Shown: positions 8,097-20,027 of the stretch, in pieces | How the letters are laid out: each line of letters begins with the position of its first letter | Numbering within the stretch: the stretch's first letter is position 1 | Assembly: GCF_000741695.1 (NCBI RefSeq) | Contig: NZ_JGZK01000010.1 | Span: 52,585 to 116,584, forward strand | DNA: 64,000 nucleotides | Reading direction: 5' to 3' | DNA from: Bifidobacterium reuteri DSM 23975 | GTDB lineage: Bacteria; Actinomycetota; Actinomycetes; Actinomycetales; Bifidobacteriaceae | Translations under genes and position numbers: made by a program | The notes under the pieces: model-generated | Seen by the model: the letters and a program-made list of their open reading frames with translations, nothing else | Told to the model about the DNA's origin: nothing | Database searches by the model: none

Positions 8097-10838
8097 TCAC
8101 TCGGCGTCCGCGTTGTTCACATTCTCCTCGGATTGCGCGGATTCGGCAGCCTCAGCAGGCGCTTCAGCAGACTTAGTAGACTCGGCAGACTCAACGGCAG
8201 GTGCCTCAGCGGGTGCGGCGGCAGCCCCAGCGGCAGATTCGCCCTCATCCTCCTCGTCGTCCTTCTCCTCGTTGCGCGCGATGGACAGGATCTCATCGCC
8301 CTTGTCCGGCTTGGCGAAGGTGACGCCCTGCGTGGTGCGGCCGGTGCGGTTCACCTCGTCCACATTGGAGCGGATCACCTTGCCGGACTTCATGATGGCC
8401 ATGACCTGATCGTCCTCGGACACCACAAGCGCGCCCACCAGCGAGCCGCGGCCCTCCACGAGCTGCACAGCCTTCACGCCGAGGCCGTTGCGGCCCTGCA
8501 GGCGGTATTCCGAAATGGCGGTGCGCTTGGCGAAGCCCTCGTTGGTGACCACGAAGAGGTCCTTGTCGGAATCCTCCGGCACCACGTCCATGGCGAGCAG
8601 GCTGTCGCCTTCGCGGAACTTCATGCCCTGTACACCGGCGGTCTGACGGCCCATCGGGCGCAGCTGCTCGTCGTCGGCCTGGAACTTCAGGCTCATGCCG
8701 AGGCGCGAGACCAGGATGATGTCGTCCTCGGCGTTGCACAGCGCGGCGCCAATCAGCTCGTCGGCGTTCTCGCCGTTCTCGTCGGTCATCAGGCGCACGG
8801 CGATCAGACCGCCCTGACGAGCGGAATCGTATTCGGCCAGCGGCGTCTTCTTGACCTTGCCGGAGCGGGTGGCGAGCACCAGGTACTTCGCCACGTCGTA
8901 GTTCGGGATGGACAGCACGGCCTGGATCTGCTCGTCGGGCGCGAACTGCAGCAGGTTGGCCACGTGCTGGCCCTTGGAGTCGCGCGAACCCTCCGGCAGT
9001 TCATATGCCTTGAGCCGGTAGACGCGGCCCTTGTTGGTGAAGAACAGCAGCCAATTGTGCGTGGAGGTCAGGAAGAAGTGGTCCACCACGTCGTCCTCAC
9101 GCAGCTTGGTGCCCTTGATGCCCTTGCCGCCGCGGTGCTGGGCGCGGTATTCGTCGGCCTTGGTGCGCTTGATGAAGCCGGAGTGGGTGACGGTGACCAC
9201 CACGTTCTCTTCGGCGATCAGGTCCTCGACGTTCATCTCGCCGGAGAACGGCAGGATCTTGGTGCGGCGCTCGTCGCCGTACTTGGCCACGATCTCGTCG
9301 AGTTCGTCGCCGATGATCTTGCGCTGGCGCTCGGGCTTGGCGAGGATGTCGATGTAGTCGGCGATCTTGCGCTGCAGCTCCTCATGCTCGGCAACGATCT
9401 TGTCGCGGTTCATGCGGGTGAGCGTGCGCAGCTGCATGGCCAGGATGGCGTCCGCCTGCACCTGGTCGATGTCGAGCAGCTGCATCAAGCCGGTGCGCGC
9501 GGCATCGGTGTCTTCGGAGGCGCGGATGAGGGCGATGACCTCGTCCAGCATGTCGAGCGCCTTGAGGTAGCCCTGCAGGATGTGGTCGCGCTCCTCAGCC
9601 TCGCGCTTGAGGTACGCAGTGCGTCGGGCGATGACGTCGAGCTGGTGGCCGACCCAGTGGCGGATGAAGGCGTCCAGGCTCAGCGTGCGCGGCACGCCGT
9701 CCACCAGAGCCAGCATGTTCGCGCCGAACGTCTGCTGCAGCTGGGAGTGCTTGTACAGGTTGTTGAGCACGACCTTCGGCACGGCGTCGCGCTTGAGGAC
9801 CAGCACGAGGCGCTGACCGGTGCGGCCGGAGGTCTCGTCGCGCATGTCGGCGATGCCCTGGATCTTGCCGTCGCGCACGGCTTCGCGGATGGAGACGACC
9901 AGACGGTCCGGGTTCACCTGATACGGCAGCTCGGTGACCACCAGGCACATGCGGCCGTTGATCTCCTCGGTGTTGACCACCGCGCGCATGGTGATCAGGC
10001 CGCGGCCGGTGCGGTAGGCCTGTTCGATGCCCTTGTGGCCGAGGATGGTGGCGCCGGTGGGGAAGTCCGGTCCCTTGATGATGCGAATCAGGTTGTCGAG
10101 CAGCTCCTCGCGGCTCGCGTCCGGGTGTTCGAGCGCCCAGTGCACGCCTTCGGCGACCTCGCGCATGTTGTGCGGCGGGATGTTGGTGGCCATGCCGACG
10201 GCGATGCCGGCGGAACCGTTGACCAGCAGGTTCGGGAAGCGCGCCGGCAGTACGGTCGGCTCCTGGGTCTTGCCGTCGTAGTTGGGCACGAAGTCGACGG
10301 TGTCCTTGTCGATGTCGCGCACCATTTCCATGGCCAGCGGGGCCATACGGCATTCGGTGTAACGCATGGCCGCGGCCGGATCGTCGCCGGGGGAGCCGAA
10401 GTTGCCCTGACCGTCGACCAGCAGATAGCGCATCGACCAGGACTGGGCCATGCGCACGAGGGTGTCGTAGATGGCGGCGTCGCCGTGCGGGTGGTACTTA
10501 CCCATCACGTCGCCGACCACGCGGGAGCACTTGTTGTAACCGCGGTCGGGGCGGTATCCGCCGTCGTACATCGCGTAGACCACGCGGCGGTGCACGGGCT
10601 TCATGCCGTCGCGCACATCCGGCAACGCGCGTTCCACGATCACGGACAGCGCGTACGCCAGATAGGATTCGCGCATCTCCTGCTGCAGATCCTTGCGCTG
10701 GATGCGTTCGCCGGTCATCAGGCCGTAGTCGGTGTTGTCCGCCTCCTGCGGGCTCAACGGCTCCATCGAGCCGTCCGGCATGAACTGATCGTCGGTGCCG
10801 TCGCCGTCCGTCGGCACATTGTTGTTTTCGTCTGCCAC
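8097..10838 (-). CDS. gyrA: DNA gyrase subunit A
   Basis: A 913-residue GyrA begins at a GTG codon after AAAGGA. The breakage-reunion domain is complete, with catalytic Tyr160 in AAMRYTE. The quinolone-determining stretch is [17 protein letters not shown], so Ala121 occupies the position of E. coli Ser83, as in several other actinobacteria. The C-terminal beta-pinwheel repeats are present, including the GyrA-box-like QRGGKGI. An acidic, Ala/Glu-rich tail of about 60 residues ends the protein. With GyrB it forms the A2B2 enzyme that introduces negative supercoils. It lies 74 bp downstream of gyrB on the same strand and is probably co-transcribed with it. Confidence 0.98.
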   Translation of the reverse strand: MADENNNVPTDGDGTDDQFMPDGSMEPLSPQEADNTDYGLMTGERIQRKDLQQEMRESYLAYALSVIVERALPDVRDGMKPVHRRVVYAMYDGGYRPDRGYNKCSRVVGDVMGKYHPHGDAAIYDTLVRMAQSWSMRYLLVDGQGNFGSPGDDPAAAMRYTECRMAPLAMEMVRDIDKDTVDFVPNYDGKTQEPTVLPARFPNLLVNGSAGIAVGMATNIPPHNMREVAEGVHWALEHPDASREELLDNLIRIIKGPDFPTGATILGHKGIEQAYRTGRGLITMRAVVNTEEINGRMCLVVTELPYQVNPDRLVVSIREAVRDGKIQGIADMRDETSGRTGQRLVLVLKRDAVPKVVLNNLYKHSQLQQTFGANMLALVDGVPRTLSLDAFIRHWVGHQLDVIARRTAYLKREAEERDHILQGYLKALDMLDEVIALIRASEDTDAARTGLMQLLDIDQVQADAILAMQLRTLTRMNRDKIVAEHEELQRKIADYIDILAKPERQRKIIGDELDEIVAKYGDERRTKILPFSGEMNVEDLIAEENVVVTVTHSGFIKRTKADEYRAQHRGGKGIKGTKLREDDVVDHFFLTSTHNWLLFFTNKGRVYRLKAYELPEGSRDSKGQHVANLLQFAPDEQIQAVLSIPNYDVAKYLVLATRSGKVKKTPLAEYDSARQGGLIAVRLMTDENGENADELIGAALCNAEDDIILVSRLGMSLKFQADDEQLRPMGRQTAGVQGMKFREGDSLLAMDVVPEDSDKDLFVVTNEGFAKRTAISEYRLQGRNGLGVKAVQLVEGRGSLVGALVVSEDDQVMAIMKSGKVIRSNVDEVNRTGRTTQGVTFAKPDKGDEILSIARNEEKDDEEDEGESAAGAAAAPAEAPAVESAESTKSAEAPAEAAESAQSEENVNNADAE

Positions 10839-10912
10839 TCTATCGTTCCTTTAGTTGTCTAAGTCTTAAGCCGCTCGTAGCCCCCTCTGACGAGGGCGGT
10901 TGGAGGATTCGG

Positions 10913-13003
<2,091 letters not shown>

Positions 13004-13208
13004 CAGGCTTCCTTCCGTAACTACCGGTCAACCTCGCAAATATCGTCTATTGCTGAAGCGATATGCCGTAAGACGCCCATAAAGGGCTCTTCTAGCCGTT
13101 TGACCATACTTCATGAGATTTTACTCGTTTAGCACGACGAGCGCCATAGCGAGCCTTCTGCAGGTTCGAGGTCCAAGCCCACCCCTGCCGAATCCACCAT
13201 CCACGCGC

Positions 13209-13679
13209 TTACTTCCGCCGCGCCCATTTGCGCGAATAACCGACGGCCGGACCGGTGACGCGGATCTCGTTGATGGTCAGTCCTTTGAGATTGCCCCGGA
13301 TCGTTTCGGTCAGCTGGGGGATGAGATAGGTCAGCTGCGTGGCCCAGATGGTCGATTCCGCGCGTATCGTCAGCACGCCATTCGTGAAGTCGGCCACCGC
13401 CGTATGCTTGGCGACGCCTTCGCCCACCACCTGATCCCAATGGGTGCGCAGTTGCGCCAGTTTCAGGTTCATGCTCCAGACGCCATCACCCGCGATGGTG
13501 GACATCACGTCGCCGAGCTCGATTGGGTCGCGTCCGGGTTTGCCGAAGTTCTCGACGGCTTCCTCACGCCGCCGGCGCCGGTCCTTGAGCAACGCGCCAC
13601 GATGCGAGATCTGCTCGAATACCTCGGCGGCGAGCTTGGTCTGGTCAAGGTGCAGGGCGAAAGCCACCGGCGGCGTCAT
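13209..13679 (-). CDS. DUF721 / DciA-family protein
   Basis: A 156-residue protein carries the DUF721 domain at about residues 60-150 (GDVMSTIAGDGVWSMNLK, AESTIWATQLTYLIPQL). The N-terminal half is basic and likely flexible. DciA proteins recruit or load the DnaB replicative helicase in bacteria that lack DnaC or DnaI. The position between recF and gyrB is the standard actinobacterial one. Its ATG overlaps the recF stop as ATGA, indicating translational coupling. The family call is firm; the helicase-loading role is inferred from studied homologues. Confidence 0.85.
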   Translation of the reverse strand: MTPPVAFALHLDQTKLAAEVFEQISHRGALLKDRRRRREEAVENFGKPGRDPIELGDVMSTIAGDGVWSMNLKLAQLRTHWDQVVGEGVAKHTAVADFTNGVLTIRAESTIWATQLTYLIPQLTETIRGNLKGLTINEIRVTGPAVGYSRKWARRK

Positions 13680-15025
13680 CGTGGCCCCGATTCACCGGTA
13701 TCAGCGGCGTGAGATGCGGCGTCGGCGGCCGGAGCCGCTGACGCCGCGGTATCGCTCAGCAGCGAGGCATCGTCCGCAAGCGCAGTATCCCCCGACCGCG
13801 CTGCAATCGACTGCTGCAGCGACTCTTGAAGCGACTGGGCGAAGGCGTCATACTGCGCTTTCAGCGCGGCGACATCGATCACATGCGCGCGCCCCTCGCG
13901 CGTGGCCGCCTCCGGAGCATCGCCTTCCGCGGCCACGGTGATCAGCGTCTGATCCTGCCGGGCGGCGAAATCAAGGATCTGCGCGCGCCGGCTGTCGTCC
14001 AACTGCGCGAACACATCATCGAGAATCACGATTGGCCGGGTTCCGAGCCTGTCCTGAATGACCTGGAACAACGCCATTTTCAGCGCCAAAGCAATGGTCC
14101 ACATCTCGCCGTTGGATGCGAATTCCTTGGCGGGCATGTCGAACAGTTCGAGGCTCAGGTCGTCGCGCTGCGGACCGATGAGGTTCACCCCGCGAGCCAC
14201 TTCGCCGGGGTAGATGCGTTGGAAATGCTCGCTGATCGCCTGATGAGGCTCATCGAAGATCAGTACTTCGTCGAACGATGGCAGATACCCTAGGCTCACC
14301 TGTTCGGTGTCGCCGGCGAGATCGCGATAGATCCGCGCGAACGGTTCGGCGAGCAGCGCTATCAAATGCCGACGCATGCGGGTGATCGCGATGCCGGCTT
14401 CGATGAACTGCCCGGTCCAAATCTCCAGACCGCTGAGTACGGCGTCCACCGGCTGTCCGGCGTTCTGGTTCGCGCCCAACTGCTTGAGCAGGGTGGCGCG
14501 CTGCTTGCCGATGCGCGTGAACTGTTGCAATGCCGCCAGATATCCGGGTTCAAGCAGCGCGCCGGCCTGATTGAGGAAGGTCCTGCGCGCGGCCGGGTCG
14601 CCGGAGATCAGCCGCTGGTCCTCAGGCGTGAACGATACCGAGGGAATCTGTCCGATGATGTCGCGCAGGTACATCGACGAGCCGGAATTCACGCGGGCCC
14701 GATTCGCCCCGCGCGCATGGATGGAGGCCTCGTACGTGGTGACGTGTTCGGTGGCGGTCGTCCGGTCCTGGCCGTCGACGCCGAACTCGCCGGTGCCGTC
14801 GACCACGTTCGCGCGGATGGTGGCAGTCGTCTGTCCGCGCTCGATGAGCGGCAGGGTGCTGGAGGTGCGATGGCTGGATCCGGTGGACAGCACCTCCACT
14901 GCCTCGACGATATTGGTCTTCCCCAGGCCGTTGTTTCCGATGATCAGGTTCACACCCGGTACGAAATCGACCACTACTTGGCTCCATGAGCGGTAGTGGT
15001 CGAGGGCAAGTCGCGAAATGTACAT
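13676..15025 (-). CDS. recF: DNA replication and repair protein RecF
   Basis: A 449-residue SMC-like ATPase has Walker A GNNGLGKTN near residue 31 and Walker B LDDVFAQLDDSRR near residue 350. The N-terminus YISRLALDHYRSW is typical. RecF helps load RecA at single-strand gaps through RecOR. It is longer than common RecF (about 360-400 residues) because of insertions such as VDGQDRTTATEHV and an Ala/Asp-rich C-terminal tail of about 50 residues. It overlaps dciA by 4 bp. An interspersed repeat separates it from dnaN upstream. Confidence 0.95.
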   Translation of the reverse strand: MYISRLALDHYRSWSQVVVDFVPGVNLIIGNNGLGKTNIVEAVEVLSTGSSHRTSSTLPLIERGQTTATIRANVVDGTGEFGVDGQDRTTATEHVTTYEASIHARGANRARVNSGSSMYLRDIIGQIPSVSFTPEDQRLISGDPAARRTFLNQAGALLEPGYLAALQQFTRIGKQRATLLKQLGANQNAGQPVDAVLSGLEIWTGQFIEAGIAITRMRRHLIALLAEPFARIYRDLAGDTEQVSLGYLPSFDEVLIFDEPHQAISEHFQRIYPGEVARGVNLIGPQRDDLSLELFDMPAKEFASNGEMWTIALALKMALFQVIQDRLGTRPIVILDDVFAQLDDSRRAQILDFAARQDQTLITVAAEGDAPEAATREGRAHVIDVAALKAQYDAFAQSLQESLQQSIAARSGDTALADDASLLSDTAASAAPAADAASHAADTGESGPR

Positions 15026-15055
15026 CGGATGATGGTCGATTCCTAGGGTTTATCT

Positions 15056-15270
15056 CGTAATTGTCTGAGTGGTGTTGGCCTACTCTGATGGGACGCTGCC
15101 GTGAAGCAGACAGCGGAGCTGTTTGTAGGCAGCGTGCGAGCCGACAGGCGAGCCGGTCGGTTGTCGCGCGTAGCGCGTCCGTAATTGCAGGTCGGGCTGT
15201 CAGCGAAGCTGACTGGGGGAGAGACAAGAGACGCAGTGCTCAATTACTAGTGAGACGGACCACTAGGGTT
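15056..15270. repeat. interspersed GC-rich repeat, copy between dnaN and recF
   Basis: This non-coding segment has the same modules as other copies in the window: TGTCTGAGTGGTGTTGGCC at its left end (found inverted at 54272-54290), GAGCCGACAGGCGAGC, GCGCGTAGCGCGTCCGTAAT, and TGTCAGCGAAGCTGACTGGG with self-complementary GTCAGC/GCTGAC arms. It looks like a non-autonomous, MITE-like or REP-like element with no ORF. Confidence 0.75.
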
Positions 15271-15293
15271 TACCGGATCGCGGTCCGATGGGT

Positions 15294-16418
15294 TCAGCTG
15301 TTGAAGCGCATCGGCACGAGCAGGTACCGGTAGTCCATCGATTCGTCGGAATCGGCTTCCTGCTGGCCGTTGAACTCCACCGGCTTGACCGGGGTGGTCA
15401 TCTTGATGCGCACGAACGGTTCGGCGATGGCGGACAGACCTTCCTTGAGATAGGAGGGGTTGAACGCCACGGTGATGTCGTCGCCGTCCATATCGATGTC
15501 GAGCGTTTCGTTGGCCTGGGCCTCATCCGCGGAGCCGGCGGACAGCGCCACTTCCTGGCCGGAGAAGACCATGCGGATCGGGGCGTTGCGTTCGGCTACC
15601 AGAGCCACGCGGGTGATGGCATCGAGCAGATCCTGCTTGTTCACCACGGCCTGAATCGGGTATTCGTCGGCGAACAGGCGGTCGACTGCCGGGAATTCAC
15701 CATCGATGAGCTGGGAGGTGGACACGCGGCCGGCGTTCTCGAAGCCCAGCAGAGTCGGATTGTCGGCGTCGAAGTCAAGGCGGATGTTCTGGTGCTCGTC
15801 CAGCGAACGGGCCACATCCTTGAGCAGCGAACCGCGGACCAGCGTGGTCGTGTCCACATCCGGGTTCACCGGGCTCCAGGTGAAGGTGGCGCGGGCCAGA
15901 CGGAAACGGTCGGTGGAGGTCAGCACGACCTTGTCGCCACGGAACTGCATGCGCACACCGGTGAGCACCGGGCGGTTCTCCTCGCGGGAGACCGCGACCG
16001 ACGCCTGGTTGACGGCCTGCACGAAGGTCGGTGCGTCTACCTGGCCGAGGGCTGCGGGCACGACGGGCAGGTCAGGGTACTCGGTATCGGGCATGAGTTG
16101 CAGCGTGAACGTCGACTTGCCTGCGCTGATGGTCAGTGTCGAGTCGGTGGTGGACATGTAAGTCTTCTCGGAGCGCAGCGACTTGGTGATATCCGCCAAC
16201 AGCTTGCCGAGGACCAGTACGGAACCGGGTTCGTCGACGCCGGCTTCGATGTGGTGACGTGCCGAGATTTCGTAGTTGAAGGCCGAGAACTGGAGTGTGC
16301 CGTCGACGGCTTCCAGCCGGACGCCAGCCAGAATCGGGTTCGAGGGTCGAGCGTCGATGACGCGAGACGTCCAGGCTGCGGCGTCGGCCAAGGCTGCGGT
16401 ATCGATTTCGACTTTCAT
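15294..16418 (-). CDS. dnaN: DNA polymerase III sliding clamp (beta subunit)
   Basis: The start chosen is the ATG at 16418 (MKVEIDTAALADAAAW), preceded by GAAGGGAAA. A longer reading frame upstream adds 12 residues that do not resemble the family. The 374-residue product has the three clamp domains and ends with the typical YLLVPMRFNS. DnaN forms the ring-shaped homodimer that tethers the replicative polymerase. Gene order dnaA-dnaN-recF is conserved. The gap to dnaA holds the main origin candidate. Confidence 0.97.
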   Translation of the reverse strand: MKVEIDTAALADAAAWTSRVIDARPSNPILAGVRLEAVDGTLQFSAFNYEISARHHIEAGVDEPGSVLVLGKLLADITKSLRSEKTYMSTTDSTLTISAGKSTFTLQLMPDTEYPDLPVVPAALGQVDAPTFVQAVNQASVAVSREENRPVLTGVRMQFRGDKVVLTSTDRFRLARATFTWSPVNPDVDTTTLVRGSLLKDVARSLDEHQNIRLDFDADNPTLLGFENAGRVSTSQLIDGEFPAVDRLFADEYPIQAVVNKQDLLDAITRVALVAERNAPIRMVFSGQEVALSAGSADEAQANETLDIDMDGDDITVAFNPSYLKEGLSAIAEPFVRIKMTTPVKPVEFNGQQEADSDESMDYRYLLVPMRFNS

Positions 16419-16565
16419 ATGGGTTTCCCTTCGTCTGATTTCGCTGAAGAACATTCTAGCCGGTGAACTGCTAAGTCGATGTGGAGCAGTGCCCGCCGAT
16501 TACTGTGCTGATGATGCCCTTCTAAGTACCGAGTAAGTAATCGCCATAATAAGCGCGGTGGATAG

Positions 16566-16799
16566 TGTGGATAAGTGCTCGCAGGGCTTCTGCCGCAACG
16601 GTTGATAACTATGTGCACAATGTGGATAACTTCTGCATAGTATGTGGATAAATCGCCAAGTTATCCACACCGGAAATGCCGGTTTTTGGTTATCCACATC
16701 GAGGTGACACTTGTGCACGACTTATCCACCGCTATTTTGGGGGTAATCCACGAGTTATCCGCAGAGTTTACCCACATTTGTGAATAACTATGTGGATAA
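16566..16799. promoter_or_regulatory. oriC: oriC candidate: dense DnaA-box cluster
   Basis: Perfect TTATCCACA boxes (either strand) occur at 16566-16574, 16621-16629, 16643-16651, 16661-16669, 16690-16698 and 16791-16799. One-mismatch boxes occur at 16722-16730, 16755-16763, 16768-16776 and 16779-16787. Ten boxes in 234 bp of the dnaN-dnaA gap, at the point where gene orientation switches, is the classic signature of a chromosomal origin. The unwinding element is not clear by eye. Confidence 0.85.
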
Positions 16800-16851
16800 C
16801 TTCGCCGCGATTTTCGCGTGCGCACGGCGTGTTGGGCCCCTCGGCGTCGAG

Positions 16852-16865
16852 CAGAATCGATTCTG
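16852..16865. repeat. 14-bp palindrome CAGAATCGATTCTG, copy 1
   Basis: A perfect palindrome at the start of a ~90-bp unit. The unit ends with ATTCTCCCGGAT near 16942 and recurs at 17247-17340. Confidence 0.6.
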
Positions 16866-17034
16866 GAGACCGTTTTTGAGGGTTTTCGGAACCGGGTTGC
16901 GCGAAGTGCCAAAAACGTTCGCTGAAACGCATTCTCCCGGATAGCGTGATTTCTGCCTCCAACGGCGCACGGAACGCGTCAGTGCCATGCGATCCAGCAG
17001 TCTGCTGCGCAGAGGGGGCCGATACCGGCGTGTA

Positions 17035-17185
17035 TGGCTCCCCTTGTCAGGACAGCACCGTAAAGCAAACAGCAGAGTTGTTTGTAGGTGCTGTGCGAGC
17101 CGACAGGCGAGCTGGCAAACCGCGCGCGAAGAGCGTCCATAATTGCAGGACGAGCTGGCCCGCGAAGCGGGACTGAGGGGTAGTC
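17035..17185. repeat. interspersed GC-rich repeat inside the origin gap
   Basis: It shares GAGCCGACAGGCGAGC and the AGCGTCC-ATAATTGCAGG segment with the copy at 15056. It shares GGCTCCCCTTGTCAG and GCCCGCGAAGCGGGACTGAG with the copy at 22543. No ORF is supported. It sits between the two copies of the palindrome-containing unit. Confidence 0.7.
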
Positions 17186-17246
17186 GATTAATCAACGAAC
17201 CTTCGCAGGCCGTAAGCGCGTCTTGCAGGGGCTTGTACTCAACTCG

Positions 17247-17260
17247 CAGAATCGATTCTG
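17247..17260. repeat. 14-bp palindrome CAGAATCGATTCTG, copy 2
   Basis: Identical to the palindrome at 16852. The following sequence again reaches GATTCTCCCGGAT, so the two units look like diverged direct repeats around the interspersed repeat. Confidence 0.6.
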
Positions 17261-17267
17261 AAGACGA

Positions 17268-17311
17268 AAAACGGCACTTTTCGAGACCTCAGTCCCCAAA
17301 AGTGCCGTTTT
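17268..17311 (-). terminator. dnaA terminator
   Basis: A perfect 14-bp stem (AAAAGTGCCGTTTT / AAAACGGCACTTTT) with a 16-nt loop lies 40 bp past the dnaA stop. On the minus strand the stem runs into a T-tract. Confidence 0.75.
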
Positions 17312-17352
17312 CGGTCGCTCAGACGGATTCTCCCGGATTGGTTCCGGGTGCC

Positions 17353-18873
17353 TTACTTGTCGCTGTTCTGCTTCAGACGCACGGTGAGTTCCGTGACGTA
17401 GGTGTAGATCTCCTGCTTCTGCTGCATCTCGTCGCTCACACGCGTGTAGGCGTGCATCACCGTGGTGTGATCGCGGCCGCCGAACACTTCGCCGATGTCG
17501 AGAAGGCTCATGCTGGTCATTTCGCGGGCCAGATACATGGCGATCTGGCGCGCGAGGGCCACGTTCTTGGTGCGCGAACGTCCCACAAGGTCGTCGAAAG
17601 TCAGGTGGAAGTACTTGGCGACCTGGCCGATGATGTCGGTGGGCTTGATTTCCACGTCGGTGGTGAAGAAGTCCTGAAGCGTTTGCTCGGCCAGAGCGCG
17701 GGTCACCGGCTGGTTGCTCAGCGATGCGACCGCGGTGACACGGGTCAACGCGCCTTCGAGCTCACGGATGTTCTCGGTGAAGCGTTCTGCGATGAGGTCG
17801 AGCACGTCGCTGGGGATCTTCGAGCCGTTGATCGAGGCGATCATGCGCAAAATCGCGATGCGGGTCTCAAGATCCGGCGGCTTGACGTCTACGGTCAGGC
17901 CCGATTCGAAACGCGAGATCAGGCGTGCCTCGAATCCCTTGAGGTTCTTCGGCGCCACATCGGAGGCGATGACGATGCGCTTATTCGCCTGATGCAACGC
18001 GTTGAATGTATGGAAGAACTGGTCGAGGGTCGCTTCCTTGCCGCCGAGGAACTGGATGTCGTCGATGAGCAGCACGTCGACTTCGCGGTAGCGACGGTTG
18101 AATGCGGCGATCTGACCCTGGCTCTGGTTCGGGTTCTGCAGCGCGTCGATGAATTCGTTGGTGAATTCCTCGGACGTGACGTACCGGACCTTGAGGCTGG
18201 GATCCTTGACCAGAGCGTAGTTGCCGATGGCGTTGAGCAGGTGGGTCTTGCCCAGACCGGACCCGCCATAGATACACAACGGGTTGAAATCCTGTCCGGA
18301 GCCTTCGGCCACCGCCAATGCCACGGTACGGGCGAACCGGTTGGAATCGCCGGGCACGAACGAATCGAACGTGAAGTTCTTATTGAGATGCGTCTCCGGG
18401 TCGCGGTTCATCTTCTGACCGCCTACCGGATAACGGGGCTCATTCACCGGCGCAGGAACGAATTGTGGCTCGGGTTGGGATGCAACCTCAGGCTGCTTGG
18501 CGCCATACGGTGACTGGCCGAACTGTTTGACCGTCGGAGAGGCATCCCTGCGATGGGGAGCCTTCGGCTTGGGCGCAGGCTTGGGTTTCGGCGTCATCTT
18601 AGGCGCGACTTTGAATGCCGGGAACATGGTGGTCCCGGTTACGTTCTGCAACGCCTGCAGCAACTGCTCGTTGAGATTGCCCTGAATGGCCTGCAACGTG
18701 TCATTGGAATCCACGCATAACACAATGGTCGGGCCGAACACGCCCTCGGGAATCACTCCCTCGAGCCACCCTTTTTCACGGGGAGTCAGCGACGAGCTGT
18801 GTTTGAGTATGGTGAGCGTGTCCGACCAGATGCGGGCAGCTTCGACCGCGGGGTCGGCAGATGAACCAGCCAT
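17353..18873 (-). CDS. dnaA: chromosomal replication initiator DnaA
   Basis: The start chosen is the ATG at 18873 (MAGSSADPAVEAARIW), preceded by AAGAAGGGG. Upstream codons in frame overlap a DnaA-box region and look non-coding. The 506-residue protein has domain I, a Pro/Lys-rich domain II (about 105-170), the AAA+ domain with Walker A GGSGLGKTH and Walker B LLIDDIQFL, and domain IV with the DNA-binding signature GRDHTTVMHAYTRV. DnaA binds the surrounding 9-mer boxes and opens the origin. Boxes in its own promoter at 18942-19006 suggest autoregulation. Confidence 0.98.
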   Translation of the reverse strand: MAGSSADPAVEAARIWSDTLTILKHSSSLTPREKGWLEGVIPEGVFGPTIVLCVDSNDTLQAIQGNLNEQLLQALQNVTGTTMFPAFKVAPKMTPKPKPAPKPKAPHRRDASPTVKQFGQSPYGAKQPEVASQPEPQFVPAPVNEPRYPVGGQKMNRDPETHLNKNFTFDSFVPGDSNRFARTVALAVAEGSGQDFNPLCIYGGSGLGKTHLLNAIGNYALVKDPSLKVRYVTSEEFTNEFIDALQNPNQSQGQIAAFNRRYREVDVLLIDDIQFLGGKEATLDQFFHTFNALHQANKRIVIASDVAPKNLKGFEARLISRFESGLTVDVKPPDLETRIAILRMIASINGSKIPSDVLDLIAERFTENIRELEGALTRVTAVASLSNQPVTRALAEQTLQDFFTTDVEIKPTDIIGQVAKYFHLTFDDLVGRSRTKNVALARQIAMYLAREMTSMSLLDIGEVFGGRDHTTVMHAYTRVSDEMQQKQEIYTYVTELTVRLKQNSDK

Positions 18874-18941
18874 ACAGACCCCTTCTTCTTGCTCGTGCGT
18901 ACATGGATACAATAGGACATGTTTACTACTATCCGCGGAAG

Positions 18942-19006
18942 TTATCCACCGCGTTGCGTGTTGGAAATGCTCGATTGTGAATAACATAGATGTAATTTGT
19001 GGATAA
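18942..19006. promoter_or_regulatory. DnaA boxes in the dnaA-rpmH divergent gap
   Basis: Boxes lie at 18942-18950 (TTATCCACC), 18976-18984 (TGTGAATAA) and 18998-19006 (TGTGGATAA). They sit upstream of dnaA and suit autoregulation or a secondary origin element. Confidence 0.65.
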
Positions 19007-19097
19007 CTATCCGTGCGGAATGGTTGATATTACGCCATTATCGAGCCCACGGCGTGTTGTAATTGTTGTGTCGAAATGTGAAAACTCATCCGCTGTT

Positions 19098-19127
19098 TTG
19101 ACTTGTGGGCAGGGTTGAGAGTAGGTT
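19098..19127 (+). promoter_or_regulatory. possible rpmH promoter
   Basis: TTGACT at 19098-19103 and TAGGTT at 19122-19127 are 18 bp apart, a plausible actinobacterial housekeeping promoter, about 65 bp before rpmH. No experimental support. Confidence 0.4.
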
Positions 19128-19191
19128 GGTATAGCTTGACTCACGTGAGGGCAGCGCGAAGCGTTGCCAAATAGACCTAGGAGCATTGATT

Positions 19192-19326
19192 ATGAAGAGG
19201 ACGTTCCAGCCGAACAACCGTCGTCGCCACATGAAGCACGGCTTCCGTCTGCGTATGCGCACCCGTTCCGGCCGCGCGGTGATCAACCGCCGTCGCGCCA
19301 AGGGCCGCAAGTCCCTGTCCGCCTGA
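19192..19326 (+). CDS. rpmH: 50S ribosomal protein L34
   Basis: A 44-residue, strongly basic protein ([18 protein letters not shown], ending [10 protein letters not shown]) matches bL34 along its whole length. TAGGAG upstream serves as the ribosome-binding site. It heads the conserved plus-strand series rpmH-rnpA-yidD-yidC-jag-rsmG that diverges from dnaA. Confidence 0.98.
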   Translation: MKRTFQPNNRRRHMKHGFRLRMRTRSGRAVINRRRAKGRKSLSA

Positions 19327-19360
19327 TCCCATCGATCAATACCACAGCGGCATAGTCGAG

Positions 19361-19708
19361 GTGGAGCGGCTGAAAAGCCATCGCGATTTTGTGTCCGTGC
19401 TAAAGCGCAGGAGCAAAGTCGGTGGCCGAGATATCGTCGTGCACTATTTGGTGCCCGATGAGCAGCATGACGACCAGGCGAATCATCGTCGCCTGGGTTT
19501 GGCCGTCTCCAAATCCGTCGGCAAAGCGGTTACCCGAAATACGGTGAAGCGTAGGTTCCGAGTCCTGGCCAGGATGCACGAGCACCAACTCCCGGAACAG
19601 TGCGATATCGTATTGCGCGCCAAGCCAAGCGCGGCAACTGCCTCGTTCGCTTCTTTGGATCAGCAGATCGCAAAGTGCTTTGCTGCCGTGGCATATAAGG
19701 CGAAGTGA
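19361..19708 (+). CDS. rnpA: ribonuclease P protein component
   Basis: The 115-residue protein begins at a GTG codon ([19 protein letters not shown]), 34 bp after rpmH. It carries the RnpA signature [13 protein letters not shown], which contacts the RNase P RNA. RnpA assists the catalytic RNA in removing tRNA 5' leaders. Its stop lies one base before the yidD ATG, indicating an operon. Confidence 0.96.
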   Translation: MERLKSHRDFVSVLKRRSKVGGRDIVVHYLVPDEQHDDQANHRRLGLAVSKSVGKAVTRNTVKRRFRVLARMHEHQLPEQCDIVLRAKPSAATASFASLDQQIAKCFAAVAYKAK

Positions 19709-19709
19709 C

Positions 19710-20027
19710 ATGTCTACTTCCATCAAGGCGGTGATGATTCGCGGTGTGCGTTGGTACCAACGTCACATTTCAGCGAATACGCCGCCTTGTTGCAAGTATT
19801 ATCCGTCATGCTCGAATTACACCATTGAGGCAATCGAACGGTATGGGGCTTTCAAAGGGGGAGTGCTCGCTGTGCTGCGATTGCTTCGCTGCAGGCCGTG
19901 GAGTCGCGGGGGAATAGACGACGTGCCGCAGCGTTACTCGATTTTTTACAGATTTTCGTGGTCGAAGGCTCATGAGGAGCCTCGACTGACACCATTGGCC
20001 ACAACCCAAGGAGAGGCCCAACGATGA
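19710..20027 (+). CDS. yidD: membrane protein insertion efficiency factor YidD
   Basis: The ATG at 19710 gives 105 residues. The family core is clear: GVRWYQRHISANTPPCCKYYPSCSNY and AIERYGAFKGG appear as successive blocks, with the three conserved cysteines. YidD assists YidC-dependent membrane insertion. Its stop overlaps the yidC start as ATGA. The C-terminal extension after about residue 75 is variable in the family. Confidence 0.94.
   Translation: MSTSIKAVMIRGVRWYQRHISANTPPCCKYYPSCSNYTIEAIERYGAFKGGVLAVLRLLRCRPWSRGGIDDVPQRYSIFYRFSWSKAHEEPRLTPLATTQGEAQR

Noticed and set aside
8097..10838. Ala in place of Ser at the quinolone position of GyrA as a resistance mutation
   Set aside because: Alanine is normal at this position in several actinobacteria, so it is not evidence of acquired resistance.
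7398..10862. Plus-strand open frame of 1154 codons opposite gyrA
   Set aside because: It is a shadow of gyrA and the DUF3566 gene caused by high GC at third positions; the product is His/Val/Ala/Gln-rich with no family features.
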